Assembly: GCF_000283155.1 (NCBI RefSeq) | Contig: NW_004454267.1 | Location: 1,475,956 to 1,539,955, forward strand | Direction: 5' to 3' | DNA from: Ceratotherium simum simum | Lineage: Eukaryota; Chordata; Mammalia; Perissodactyla; Rhinocerotidae | Length of the DNA stretch: 64,000 nt | Shown: positions 53,951 through 64,000 of the stretch, piece after piece | Layout of the letters: each line of letters opens with the position of its first letter | How positions within the stretch are numbered: position 1 is the stretch's first letter | Program-made: the position numbers and the translations under genes | Notes under the pieces: model-generated | Told to the model about the DNA's origin: nothing | Database searches by the model: none | Seen by the model: the letters and a program-made list of their open reading frames with translations, nothing else

Positions 53951-54349
53951 AATGCTTTTAATATAGAATTAATTTGAGTGTGACTTGATCCCTTGGAATT
54001 AAACTTTTCCCCTCAATTATTCCAAATTTATGACTATCTGGTTAAAAACTACTGTCTTAGCATCCCCAAACCACAAAGTTGGAAGGCATCTTAGATATTA
54101 CCTACTCTCAGGACTTCTATGTAAATATGTGTATATTTATATTTATTATGCATATGCATATGTATCAAAAGCGAGGAAAAGCTTGGGATGCTGATTTCCC
54201 CTGCACTGCATGGAATCTTGGCCCATTTTGGAAGCTGGAGAGCTGTGAGTGTCAGCCTAAAATGCTCATTAGGCTGAATGATACAGTGGGCCCAACGTGG
54301 GACTGAAATGTCTGGACATTTCTTTGGTCCTCCGTAAAACAAAGTTGAC

Positions 54350-54528
54350 TAGATCAGTATTTTTTAACCTGTAGGTTGTGACCTATAAGTGGGTCATGAA
54401 ATCAATTCAAAGGGTCATGACCAGTAGTCTTTTTTTTTAGAAAAGAAATAGAATACAAAACAATAGAATTGAAAATAGAGGGCATTGCACTGCACACAGT
54501 AAGGGTAATATTGTATTGTGAAACTCTT
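54350..54528. repeat. hAT-type MITE fragment
   Basis: 'taacctgtaggttgtgacct', 'gtgggtcatgaaatcaattc', 'agggtcatgaccagtagtct': relative of 37282-37590. Its right part is cut by, or lies beyond, the LTR. Confidence 0.6.
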
Positions 54529-54529
54529 A

Positions 54530-55057
54530 GGGGAAATTCAAAAGAGGAAATTCACTCCATACCCCTTTTGAATTCTTATGGCTGGACTAATAAGAAAATT
54601 GACACAAGATCAGATTAACAGGAGAAAAATCAATTTAATACATGTACATGAGAGATCATAAAAAAAGATACTCAGAGAGTGAACAAAGAAATAATTTTCT
54701 ATTTACACAAAGAAATAATAAATTTGTGAGACTTTGAAAGGACAAAGAAACTTAGGTTTGGGTACTTAATTAGTAAGGAATTTAAGCAGAGTTTGGGTTT
54801 GAGATAGTAAATTAGTAAAAAAGTAACAAAGTTTATTTATATAGTCTTCTCAGCCCGAAGTTCTCTAGCTCTGGTGATAAGGATGTCTCTCTATCTCCTG
54901 GTGTGGGAAGAGTACCTTTCACATGGGAGATTTATTTCCTGCTTTCAGGGAGAGCAGAGAAAGGAGGATCACAGTGCCCTTTTTGCATCCCTGCTTCTCA
55001 AGTAAGTTCAATTCAAAATGATCAATATGCCATTGCGGCATATTGAGGGCCGCAACA
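54530..55057 (-). mobile_element. ERV1-type solo LTR
   Basis: About 528 bp, co-linear with 45431-45952: 'ttcttatggctggactaata', 'gacacaagatcagattaaca', 'cacatgggagatttatttcc', 'caatatgccattgcggcata'. The right end '..cgcaaca' gives the TG start on the minus strand. The left boundary and TSD are not certain. Confidence 0.85.
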
Positions 55058-55195
55058 ATACGTATGTGTATGTATGATAAATATAAATCTACACACATTT
55101 ACATGTGTAATAGGTCGTGGGACATGGCCAAAAGAATTTAGAACTCATTAGACTAGAGAATACCTAAGACCCTGTCTAACTTCGCAATTTGATGG

Positions 55196-55433
55196 CACTA
55201 AGACAGTGGTTTTTAACCGAGCGCAATTTTGTTCTCCAAGGGAGATTTGGCAATGTCGGGATACTTTTGATTGTCACAACTTTGCAGGGGAGGGAAGTGC
55301 TATTGACATCTAGTGGGGAGAGGCCAGGGATGCTGCTAAACATCCCACAATGCACAAGACAGCGTCCCATCCAACAGAGAATTATCCACCCCTAATGCCA
55401 GTAGTGAGGAGATTGAGAAACCCTATTCTAAGA
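55196..55433. mobile_element. MER20 hAT-Charlie MITE
   Basis: Element 55204-55425: 'cagtggtttttaaccgagcg', 'gggagatttggcaatgtcgg', 'gctgctaaacatcccacaat', 'gagattgagaaaccct'. Flanks cactaaga and ttctaaga match at six of eight positions. MER20 copies are reported as transcription-factor hubs in placental endometrial genes; nothing here shows such activity. Confidence 0.88.
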
Positions 55434-55484
55434 GTATGTATGGACAGAATCACTTATCAATGGTAGCCTTGTTACTGCTCCCTA

Positions 55485-55710
55485 GCATTTGTTGAGCACT
55501 TACTGTATGCAGGCCTTTTTCTAAGTATTTACGTTAATGAGCTCTTGTAATACCCACAACATGTGGGAGATAAAATTATCTTCTCATCCCCATTTTCAGA
55601 TAAGGAAATTGAATAGGATGATTAAAGGCTGCTTAAGGTTACACAGTTTGCAGAATTGGGATTCAAATCCAGGAATTCTGGTTCTAGATTCCCTGAATCA
55701 GCATTTTATA
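55485..55710 (-). repeat. MIR SINE
   Basis: 'tgagcacttactgtatgcag', 'ccccattttcagataaggaa', 'ggttacacagtttgcagaat', 'attcaaatccaggaattctg'. Confidence 0.88.
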
Positions 55711-55744
55711 TTTCTGTAGCACTTCACAGTTTCCAAAGCCTTTT

Positions 55745-56228
55745 TTTTAGTGGTAAAATATATATAATATAAAATTTTCCATTTCAACCACTTGTAAGTG
55801 TCCAATTCAGTTCAATTCAATTAAGGACATTCACAATGTTGTGCAACCATCACCACTATCAATTTCTACAATTATTTTATCACCCCAAACAGAAACTCTG
55901 TACCCATTAAGCAGTGACTCCACATTCTCTCCTTTCCTCAATCCCCTATGAACCTCTAATCTCTTTCCTGTCTCTATGAATTTGCCTGTTCTAGAGACTT
56001 CATAAAAATGGAATTATATAATATGTGGTCTTTTGTGTCTGGCTTCTTTCACTTAGCATATTTTCAAAGTTCATCTATGTTGTAGCATATACCAGCACTT
56101 CATTCATTTTTATGGCTGATTAATATTCCATTGTATGTACGTACCACATTTTGTTTATCCGTTCATCTACTGATGGACACTTGGGTTGCCTCCACCTTTT
56201 GGCTATTGTGAATAGTGCTGCTATGAAC
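55745..56228 (-). repeat. L1M-type LINE 3' UTR and ORF2 end
   Basis: 'tccaattcagttcaattcaa', 'gttgtgcaaccatcaccact', 'ctctatgaatttgcctgttc', 'gtaccacattttgtttatcc', 'ttggctattgtgaatagtgc'. Confidence 0.92.
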
Positions 56229-56299
56229 CCCAAATTATTTTATACAGATGATGGAGAAGGGTTATGTTACAGAGAAGAGAAAGGAAACTAAGATTGTTT

Positions 56300-56455
56300 T
56301 GGTCTCAAATACTATGTCCTGCCATCTCACATATATGATCTCATTTGATCTTCACAAGGACACCATGATGCTCCCCCATTTTTATACATATGAAGAACAG
56401 AGAGGGCAAGTCACCTGCACAGGGTCACAGAGCCAATCAAGGCACATCATTCCTC
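56300..56455 (-). repeat. MIR SINE fragment
   Basis: 'atgatctcatttgatcttca', 'gaagaacagagagggcaagt', 'cagggtcacagagccaatca'. Confidence 0.75.
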
Positions 56456-56734
56456 ATTGTGAATAAAAAAGGTGTGTGTATGTGACACAGCAGAACTCTG
56501 AACAGTGGCTGCTTTCTGGAACGGGAACTGACCTTAATTCTGATTTGCACAGAAATCGTGGTAGGAAAAATTCCTTCAGTACTCATATTGTACTATTTCC
56601 AGGTGCTATATTTAGACATATATGAAGTCTCAAATTGGACTAAAGATTGTTTTCATTGTGCAAGAAGAAAATTGTTTTTTATCCCTAAGACTCATTGCCA
56701 TGACTTTCACTCATTTGCTATTTGACAAGGCTTC

Positions 56735-56935
56735 TGTCACACTTTATTCACTCCCTTCGCATGCACTGATGGAGGGCCCACTATGTACCAGGCACTGCTC
56801 CAGACATGGGAGATGGCAGTGAGCAGGACAGACCCTGCCACCACGGACTAGTTGGGGAGTCCATGTAGTAAGTGAGCAAACCCATGAATGTTCTGGATCG
56901 TGATAAGGGCAGAGAGTCACATTTTGCTCTTTAAA
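56735..56935 (-). repeat. L2 LINE 3' end
   Basis: 'cccactatgtaccaggcact', 'atggcagtgagcaggacaga', 'gttctggatcgtgataaggg'. Confidence 0.75.
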
Positions 56936-57227
56936 CCTATCTAATGACTCTAGCAATGTCCACAAGAAGCGGATGCTGAGCCCTGAGGCTGGAGGGCAAA
57001 CCTGACCCCCTCAACTTCCAAACTCACTGTGTTCCCTGAAGTGACAGTGCGTTTATTGCGATGAGTTGAGCATAACGTCTTCCCCCTGATGCGTGGGGTC
57101 CCTTTTGGTGGGAGGAAGAGAGAGCCAAAAGCTGGACTCGTTCGCGTCCTGCTGTTCCCACTCATGCTTCTTCTCTGGAGTGCTGTCTGTTCAGGAAACA
57201 CCTTCAGGGTTCACAGTTACCCTCTAT

Positions 57228-57555
57228 ATCAAGAATCAGCAGACTTTGCTTGTAAAGGGCCAGATAGTAAACAGTTTAGTATTTGGGGGTCATACCGTCC
57301 CTGCTACAGCTGCTCGACCCTGCCATGATGATACGAAAGCGACCATAGACAATACACAAATGAGGGGGCGTGGCTGTGTTCCAGGGAAACTATTGATAGA
57401 CCCTGAAATTAAATTTCATATAATTTTCATGTGTCAAAAACCATTATTTAAAAAAATATTTTTTTTCAACCATTAAAAAATGTAAAAACTATTCTTAGCT
57501 TGCGGGCGGAGGTCTGGATTTGGCTCACAGGCCATAGATCATTGACGCCTGCTCT
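57228..57555. mobile_element. hAT-Charlie MITE, full span
   Basis: 'aatcagcagactttgcttgt', 'aaagggccagatagtaaaca', 'agcgaccatagacaatacac', 'tgaaattaaatttcatataa', 'aaaaactattcttagcttgc', 'gtctggatttggctcacagg', ending 'attgacgcctgctc'. Same family as 36545-37270. Confidence 0.85.
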
Positions 57556-57729
57556 ATATCATCCCTCACAGAGGGTCCTCCAGCCCTCGAACACCTCCTG
57601 TTCCACACCAGCCAACTCACTGTATCCTAAGGGAGATCGGTCCATTATCAGAAGGGTGTTGATTTTAGAAAATATCAATCTTGTATTGAGTCAAAATATG
57701 CCTTCTTATATCATTCATTCAACAAACAT

Positions 57730-58640
57730 TTTTAAAAGTTAAACATTTTAACTGTATATGATGGGAGTTTTGGAATATACACGAAAGTAGAGAGAAGAGT
57801 ATAACAAATTCTTATGTGCCCATCATTCATATCTGCAATTATCAACAAGTGGCCAGTCTTGTTTCATCTCCCACCCTCCACTTGCCCGCCCACCATGCAT
57901 GGATTCTTTTAAAGAAAATCCCGGAAATCATATTGGTCCATCAGATAGTCATTCAGTACACATCTCTGAGAGATATGAATTGAAAAATTTTAGGTGCCAT
58001 GATAATACCTAAAAAATTAACACTAATTTCTTAATATTGTTTATACCCAGTGTGTCCAAATTTCCTTGACTCATTTTTTTAATAGTCGATTTGTTTAAAT
58101 CCTGATCAAAATAAGATCCATGTGTTGCATTTAGTTAGTAAATCTCTTAAGTCTCCTTTTAAAATAACAGGCTTATAATTGGCACACAACTGCACATATT
58201 TAAAGTATACAATTTGATCAACTTTGACATATGTATATAACCATGAAATCATCACCACAATCCAGACAGTGAACATTTCTGTCACCCTCAAAATTTCTTG
58301 GTTCCTCTTTGTGATCTCCCTTCTGTCCCTCCCCATCTCACCTCCCCACCCCCCATCCCCATGCAACCGCTAATTTGCTTTCTGCCATTATAGATTAGTT
58401 TGTGTTTTCTAGAGTTTTATATAAATAGAATCATACAGCATGTACTATTTATTGTCTGGCTCCTTTTGCACTCATAATTGGCTTGAGATTAATCCGTCTT
58501 GTTGGGTGTCTCAATAGCTTATTCCTTTTGATTATTGAGTAGCATTCCATAGGATGGGTATACTACAATTTATCTATCTATTCATCTCTTGGTGAGCATT
58601 TAGATTGTTTCCAGTTTTGGGCTATTATCAGTAAGGCTGC
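57730..58640 (-). repeat. L1M-type LINE 3' UTR and ORF2 end
   Basis: 'tatgtgcccatcattcatat', 'ccagtgtgtccaaatttcct', 'gtgttgcatttagttagtaa', 'tataaccatgaaatcatcac', 'tagcattccataggatgggt'. Long, decayed. Confidence 0.85.
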
Positions 58641-58644
58641 TACA

Positions 58645-59580
58645 AGAATGAAAAGATAAGCCACAGAAAGGGGGAGAAAATATTTGCAGAGCATATACCA
58701 ACAAAAGACTGGTATTCAAAGTATTGTATCCAAAATTCTATAATAAGAAAACAAACAACCCAATTAAAAAAGGAAACAGATTTAAACAGCCACTTCACCA
58801 AACAAGATATACAAATGGCAAATAAGCACATGAAAAGATATTCAGCATCTTTACTTAGGGAAAATACAAAAAAACATAAATGAGGTACCACTGCATACCT
58901 ATTAGAATAGATAAAACTAAAAAGACCATACCAAGTATTGGCAAGGATGAGGAAGAACTAGAACTCTCGTACACCATTGGTGGGCATGTAAAACGGCACA
59001 ACCACTTTAGAAAACAGTTGGCAGTTTCCTAAAAAATTAAATACACGCTGTGGTAGGCAGCATAGTGGCTCCCCAAAGACATCCAAGTGCCAATCCCTAG
59101 AATCTGTGAATATGTTACCTTACATGGGGAGAGAGACTTTGCAGACATGATTAAATTAAGAGTCTTGAGACGGGGGAAATTATCCTGGATCACCTGGATG
59201 GCCCAATGTAATTACAAGGGTCCTTATAAGAAGGAGGCATGAGAGTCAGAGAGAGAGATTTAAAGATGCTACAAAGCTGGCTTTGAAGAGGAGGAAGGGG
59301 CCACCAGTCAGGGAATGCAGTAGCTTCTAGAAGCTGGAAAAAGCAACAGAAACAACCTCCAGAAGGAATGCAGGCCTGCGGACAATTTGATTTTAGCTCA
59401 CTAAAACACATTTCAGACTCCTGACCTCCAGAACTGTAAGATGATAACTCTGGGTTGTTTTAAGCCACTAAGTTTGCGGTAATTTGTTACAACAGCCATA
59501 GCAAACTAATTCATACACCTACCTATGATCCAGCCGTTCCATTTGTAGTTATTTACCCAAGAGAAAAGAAAACATGTACA
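58645..59580 (+). repeat. Old L1 ORF2 fragment split by an MLT1 LTR
   Basis: 58645-59041 ('ataagccacagaaaggggga', 'cccaattaaaaaaggaaaca', 'aagcacatgaaaagatattc', 'aacggcacaaccactttaga') continues at about 59519-59580 ('acctatgatccagccgttcc'). Confidence 0.88.
59042..59518 (+). mobile_element. MLT1-type (ERVL-MaLR) solo LTR with 5-bp TSD
   Basis: LTR 59047-59513, TSD tacac at 59042-59046 and 59514-59518. 'gtggtaggcagcatagtggc', 'gaatatgttaccttacatgg', 'gatggcccaatgtaattaca', 'gggtccttataagaaggagg', 'ccagaactgtaagatgataa', 'gccactaagtttgcggtaat' follow MLT1 order. Five-base TSD is as expected for ERVL-MaLR. Confidence 0.92.
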
Positions 59581-59599
59581 TTTATATACAAAGGTTCTT

Positions 59600-60570
59600 A
59601 AATCTTTTAAATTCTGTAAGAGTTGTCTCTCCCTCTTTGATTTCTGCCATTTCTAACGAACATCTATTGAGTGCCTACCGCAATCCTGATCCTATTCTTT
59701 AGAGACATACAGTCAATAACACTTATTTTTCTTTCTTTATAGGATGTTTGATAGGTGCTTACAGGTCCTGGAGTTCCCTCACTGGCTTCTAGTTTAAACA
59801 AGTTCTGTTTCTTCCACGTTTGATTTGTGTGAAGTCCCTCATAAGGGACTGTGATACCAAAATCTGTACTCAGAAACCCAGTGTGGTCTGCTCGGGATAG
59901 TTCAGGTATGTGTCGTGAACATCTGCTTTTTTGCCTTCCCAGGATCCTTCAACATCTTTGGGCAAAGACACCCCAGTTTTCATTTGGGGCATCATCCTTC
60001 CTCAGTTTCTAAATCATGTGGCTTTGCTGTAGTGGTGACTGACCTCACTCCGGCAATAAGGCAGCCACATGTCCTGGGCCTGGCTAATTGGAGAACTACA
60101 TTGCCTTGGCCAGAAGGATTGGTTCGGGAACGGGCTCTTGGCCCAAGTCTTTGTGAGTCATTGTGGAAATGCCTAAGCTGTCAAATCACTCATCAACAGG
60201 TTTCTGGGTGAACACAAAATCAGAGTAAAAGGAATTAAGTTATCTTCAAGGATGTTAACTCACGCTAGGGGAACACGTTGGCTGGGAATTATTCTCAAGG
60301 GTCATGGATGATGTGTTTCTCATTTGGGGACATTTATGGAGAGACCTGGGAAAAGTCTGGCAGTGTCAATGACTTTGTTCATCGATTTGATCAGTGCATC
60401 ACATCAGCCTCAGTGTATCAGTTGGCCAGACCACTGGCAATGAGTTGGGATTGGCTATCAGCTCTCTGCAGGTCCCCTGCTTAGATTTCCCAGCTCTGGA
60501 ATCTGACTGTACTTTACCTCTCCAACTACTTCTTCCATTCCTTATATTCCCTTAACTAGAGATCTCTCTG
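59600..60570. other. Mostly unclassified sequence
   Basis: No gene. 60010-60190 ('gcctggctaattggagaact', 'ttggccagaaggattggttc') recalls an unnamed interspersed repeat. The rest is unique as far as I can see. Confidence 0.4.
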
Positions 60571-60574
60571 CCTC

Positions 60575-60700
60575 ACCAAATCCAGACCACCATTCAAGCC
60601 TCTGCTCGGCTTTTCCTTCTCCATTAAGAGTTCTCTGAGTCCTCCACCTCCAGGGGCTTCTTCAGTCTTCTAACTGGATTGCACTGAAAGACAAAATCAC
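60575..60700 (+). repeat. Probable L2 fragment
   Basis: 'cattcaagcctctgctcggc', 'ttctccattaagagttctct'. Confidence 0.5.
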
Positions 60701-60789
60701 AACAAACACTTAGTTCTGACTGTTTTCTGTATGATACCCTGGTCTTTCTAACCATATTTCAGATATTTTGAGGTCAGATGTACCTCTTG

Positions 60790-60905
60790 TTTATATAGAG
60801 ATCCTGGCAGGCCTCTGACAAATATTTACAGTGTGCTGAAGGTTCGAGATAGACAAAGTCCCTGTCTTCATGGAAGTTGCAATATAGTGGCTGGGAAGAG
60901 ATAAT
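60790..60905 (-). repeat. Probable L2 3' end fragment
   Basis: 'gatagacaaagtccctgtct' 'tcatggaagttgcaa' is the reverse-complement L2 motif. Confidence 0.6.
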
Positions 60906-60969
60906 TAAAAAGCGAAGATATAAGAGTATGTCATAGAATGATGAAAATCAAACAAAATAATGGGATAAT

Positions 60970-61785
60970 GAGTGTGATATTGTGATTTAGAGTAAGAAAT
61001 GTATATTTGGTCTTTGTCCCATTTCTGGCACAGAGCTCCTAAAATCCTTGGAATTTCATAAGTGATGAGAGGCAACAAAGGTGTCTTTTGTTATGTTAAT
61101 GAGGTGACTTTTGGAAAGCACCTAAGATGGGGGCTGGTTGCCAGGGGATCCACCATGTGTTTGGAGGGTTGGAACTTGCAGTCCCATCACCCAACCTCCA
61201 GGGAGGGGAAAAGGCCTAGAGGTTGAATCAACCACCAATGGCCAACGATTTAATCAACCATGTATATTTAATGAAGCCTCCATAAAAACCCAAAAGGACA
61301 GGGTATGGAGAGCTTCCAGGTTGGTCAACACCTGGAGATCTGGGGAGAGTGGCACGCTCAGAGAGAACGTAGAAACTCTCCATCCTTTCCCCATACCTCA
61401 CCTCATGTATCTCTTCATCTGGCTGTTGATTCATATCCTTTAATACTCTCTGTAATAAACCAGGAATTTAGTGAGTAAACAGGTTTTCTGAGTTCTGTGA
61501 GCTGCTCTAGCAAATTAATTGAACCCAAGGAGAGGGTTGCGGGAACCTCTGATTTACAGCCAGTTGGTCAGAAACACAGGTAACAACCTGGGCCTGTGAT
61601 AGGCATCTGAAATGCGGGGGTAGGGGAACTGAGTTTTGTGAAACTGAGCCCTTAACCTGTGGGATCTGATGCTATTTCCAGGAAGGTAGTGTTATAATTG
61701 AGTTGAGTTCTAGGACATCCAGCTGGTGTCAGACCATTGCTTGATGATGTTGGGGGAAACCCCCTGCAAACATGTTGGAATTGGC
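60970..61785 (+). mobile_element. Solo LTR of an ERV (family not named)
   Basis: About 815 bp with 'gcacagagctcctaaaatcc', 'tgttatgttaatgaggtgac', 'gaagcctccataaaaaccca', an AATAAA at about 61453, 'agctgctctagcaaattaat', 'ctgatttacagccagttggt' and 'gatgttgggggaaacccc' at the end, a known mammalian LTR series. A short frame at 61138-61443 is part of it and is not a gene. Confidence 0.75.
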
Positions 61786-61794
61786 GTCAGAACC

Positions 61795-61900
61795 CAATAT
61801 AATGGGCAATGGAAGACAACACTAATTAGGTGTCAAAGGAGGCTTCTTTGAAAAGGTGGCATTCGAGTGGACACTTGACTAATGGATTGATTGACTTCTC
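61795..61900 (-). repeat. L2 fragment
   Basis: 'caaaggaggcttctttgaaa' 'aggtggcattcgagtgg'. Confidence 0.55.
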
Positions 61901-62024
61901 TCCCTCTTTTTGGTTTTGGCTTCGTGATTTGTGATAAGGACATTGGCCAGCAGAATTTCTAACTTCCTTTCTACCTGTGCTTTTGCCAAAACCTTCCAAA
62001 TAGCCTGAAATGGTCCAATAGAAT

Positions 62025-62560
62025 ATGGTGGACAGCTTGTACGGGGGCCCCCAATGATCCCTGCATCCTGCTATTCACGCCCTTGTGTAATCCCCACCCT
62101 TTGAATGTTGGCTGGACTTAGTGACTTAATTCTAACAAAATAGAATATGGCAGAAGTGATGGGATGTCACTTCCAAGTTTAGGTTATAAAATGCCTGTGG
62201 CCTCTGTCTTGGCTTCTTTCTCTCTTTCTCTTACATCACTTACTCCAGGTGAAGCCAGCTTCCATCTCATGAGGCAGCTCTACGTAGAGACCCACATGGC
62301 AAGGACCGAGGGCTGTGGCCTGCCAAAATCCACCTGAGTGACCTTGAGTGTGGATCTCCCAAGTTGAGACTTCAGGTGAAGTTGCAGCCCTGGCTGGCAG
62401 CTTTACCTGCAACCACAGGAGCAACCCTGAGCCAGAGGCATTCGGCCAAGCGACATCCAGGTTCCTGAGCAACAGGAACTGTGAGCTGATAAATATTTGT
62501 TGTTTCAAGCCACTAAGTTTTGGGTAATTTATTATGCAGCAACAGATAACTAACGGAGCC
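62025..62560 (+). mobile_element. MLT1-type (MaLR) solo LTR
   Basis: 'agaatatggcagaagtgatg', 'ggatgtcacttccaagttta', 'aagccagcttccatctcatg', 'gataaatatttgttgtttca', 'agccactaagttttgggtaa', 'cagcaacagataactaacgg' follow MLT1 order. Confidence 0.85.
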
Positions 62561-62649
62561 AATGGGTGTGATCATCTATGTGTCAGTATGAGTTTGCCTC
62601 TCTCTACTGATGAGTGGGGCAGAAACCATTGTATCCAGGCAAATATTCT

Positions 62650-62785
62650 TCATTAGACTAAATCATCATGTTATAGATGTAAAACTGAGATAGAAAAGAG
62701 TGAAGTTGCCTAAAGTGACACCACAGGTAAGTGGAGGAGCCAGGATTTGAACCCAGGCTGTCTGGCTTCAGAGTTCTTAATAAAC
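62650..62785 (-). repeat. MIR SINE
   Basis: 'agatgtaaaactgagataga', 'caggtaagtggaggagccag', 'gatttgaacccaggctgtct'. Confidence 0.85.
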
Positions 62786-62890
62786 ATTTGTGTTTAAGTG
62801 GGTGAGTGAAACCGATGTGTGACTTCTAATTACTGTCCCGAGGAGGAGCTGGGTACCTCTCTGTCACTCTATTTTTTCATTGGTGTCTTT

Positions 62891-62953
62891 ATAATCTCTT
62901 GAATGGTATTTGTTGTTAACATCTTACAGTCTAATTTTGTTGGACCATTTGTA
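62891..62953 (+). repeat. Direct repeat, copy 1
   Basis: Begins ataatctcttgaatggtatt and ends ttggaccatttgta. It matches copy 2 at most positions, including an uninterrupted 'ggtatttgttgttaacatct'. Confidence 0.85.
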
Positions 62954-63862
62954 CATATTCTAGAAGCATCCTATTTCCTTTTCCATCTCCCTATTCACTC
63001 TGCTAAGCCCTTCACAGAAGGCTAGGCTTTCCTCTCTTTTGGAGTCATTTATATTTAAAGATACTCTTCATCAGGCATGTCAACATGTGAGTTGCAAGCA
63101 AAACCCCTCAGAGGCAAAATTTTGAACAATTATCAGTTTAGGGAATCACGTAACAATAAACTTCTCTTTAAACCAATCAGAAAGTTCCAGAGCAAAATCT
63201 TTAAGCTCATCATTTTATCTGAGCATCTCAAGGGGTTGCTCTGCCTCTGGGTTACCACACTGAGACATTTCAAACACAGACTCTCATCACTTTGTCTGGT
63301 TGCTGGGGCCCAGACTTCTTCGGAATAGATAATGTGGCTTCATCGGAGTTCTGTGTGAATGTGCCTGGAAGAGGATGATTACATTTCTTTTAAAAAGCGT
63401 TGGCGTTTTTCTCCCAGTGGCGTCATTTGGGTTGTGATGTAAAAGAGAAGCATGGAACAAAACTTTCAATAAAAAAATTTGACTCACTCTCCATAATGTC
63501 ATCCAGGCTTGGTTTGGCCTTGATGAATTCAGCACTTTAAAGGCTATGTCAACACAATAAATTTTATGCCCTCAATAAAACTTGTGAGTGAGCTCAGTGA
63601 GAAATTCCAAGGTCTAGGAAGGCAATTAACGTTTGAAATATATATTGAGTTGTTTACTGTGACATTTTATGTGGCCACGAAGCTCTACCCAGGATGTCAC
63701 AAGGGGAGAATTTCCCTAGGAAATGCGAAGTTTGCTTTTCAAATAACATTGACATGTCAGATAGCTCCCTGAATACGGAGGAATGTAAAAAATGGCTACC
63801 AATGAAAATCTTCTTCTCTACCTACAACATGCCATTCTCCTTGTTTTCCATTCCAACTGGCA

Positions 63863-63926
63863 ATAATCTCCTGGAGGGTATTTGTTGTTAACATCTTAGC
63901 CACTTAATTTCATTGGACCATTTGTA
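63863..63926 (+). repeat. Direct repeat, copy 2
   Basis: Begins ataatctcctggagggtatt and ends ttggaccatttgta, 972 bp downstream of copy 1. The sequence between is unique. Confidence 0.85.
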
Positions 63927-64000
63927 TCACTGTTGGTTGTAGTTCTATATGCATGGGAGGTGTTTTGTTAATTGCTTTGACTTGAGTTCAAGCCCCAGCC

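Larger units (their letters stand above)
62786..64000. other. Unique right end with a direct repeat
   Basis: No repeat family or gene recognised. Short frames are unconvincing. Contains two copies of a 63/64-bp sequence (see separate entries). Confidence 0.4.

Noticed and set aside
57730..59580. Second candidate L1 inversion (minus block then plus block)
   Set aside because: The minus block already contains its own 3' UTR end, so the two are separate insertions.

Overview
The window is mammalian nuclear DNA and I find no functional protein-coding gene in it. The clearest taxonomic marker is a set of tRNA-derived SINEs of the equine ERE type (head reading 'ggccggcccngtggc', body motif 'gatgttagctcagggc'), six copies on both strands. 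These are typical of Perissodactyla, so a horse or other equid is most likely and a rhinoceros or tapir is possible. The open frames are short and scattered. The longest (182 residues) is the C-terminal part of LINE-1 ORF2. I see no exon chain, tRNA or rRNA gene, CRISPR array or bacterial-style operon.

Layout. 1-13.2 kb: old L2 and MIR pieces, a MaLR LTR split by a SINE, a young minus-strand L1 (7770-8545), a (CA)n run, and unique sequence at 9.1-10.5 kb. 13.2-22.4 kb: L1 blocks in both orientations, a nested SINE, a unique block at 17.7-18.8 kb, and microsatellites at 19.2 and 19.8 kb. 22.9-25.8 kb: internal region of an ERVL/MaLR-type endogenous retrovirus (minus strand), a Tigger-like transposon carrying a 79-bp L1 insertion, and an ERE SINE. 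26-30.7 kb: MIR/L2 fossils, unique sequence and an L1 3' UTR. 31.2-32.4 kb: a class I-type endogenous retrovirus remnant with one LTR, a polypurine tract and a broken envelope tail. 33-35.3 kb: nested L1s and a SINE. 35.3-43.2 kb: three repeat-poor blocks with clusters of homeodomain- and GATA-like motifs, separated by a hAT element split by an LTR, L1 pieces and another LTR. 43.2-62.6 kb: dense repeats, including the best-preserved L1 (50581-51600), LTRs at 45.4 and 54.5 kb, MER5A and MER20 elements and MLT1 LTRs. 62.8-64 kb: largely unique, with one approximately 63-bp direct repeat.

No genes act together here. The readable biology is insertion history: perfect target-site duplications (TSDs) date many insertions relative to one another. 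The other interest is a handful of repeat-free islands that could be regulatory; this is inference from motif composition and needs cross-species alignment. I found no convincing undescribed biological system. The best candidates for a second look are a perfect 17-bp hairpin at 3415-3460, an unidentified 63-bp direct repeat at the right end, a CTCF-like site beside the retroviral remnant, and the repeat-free blocks.
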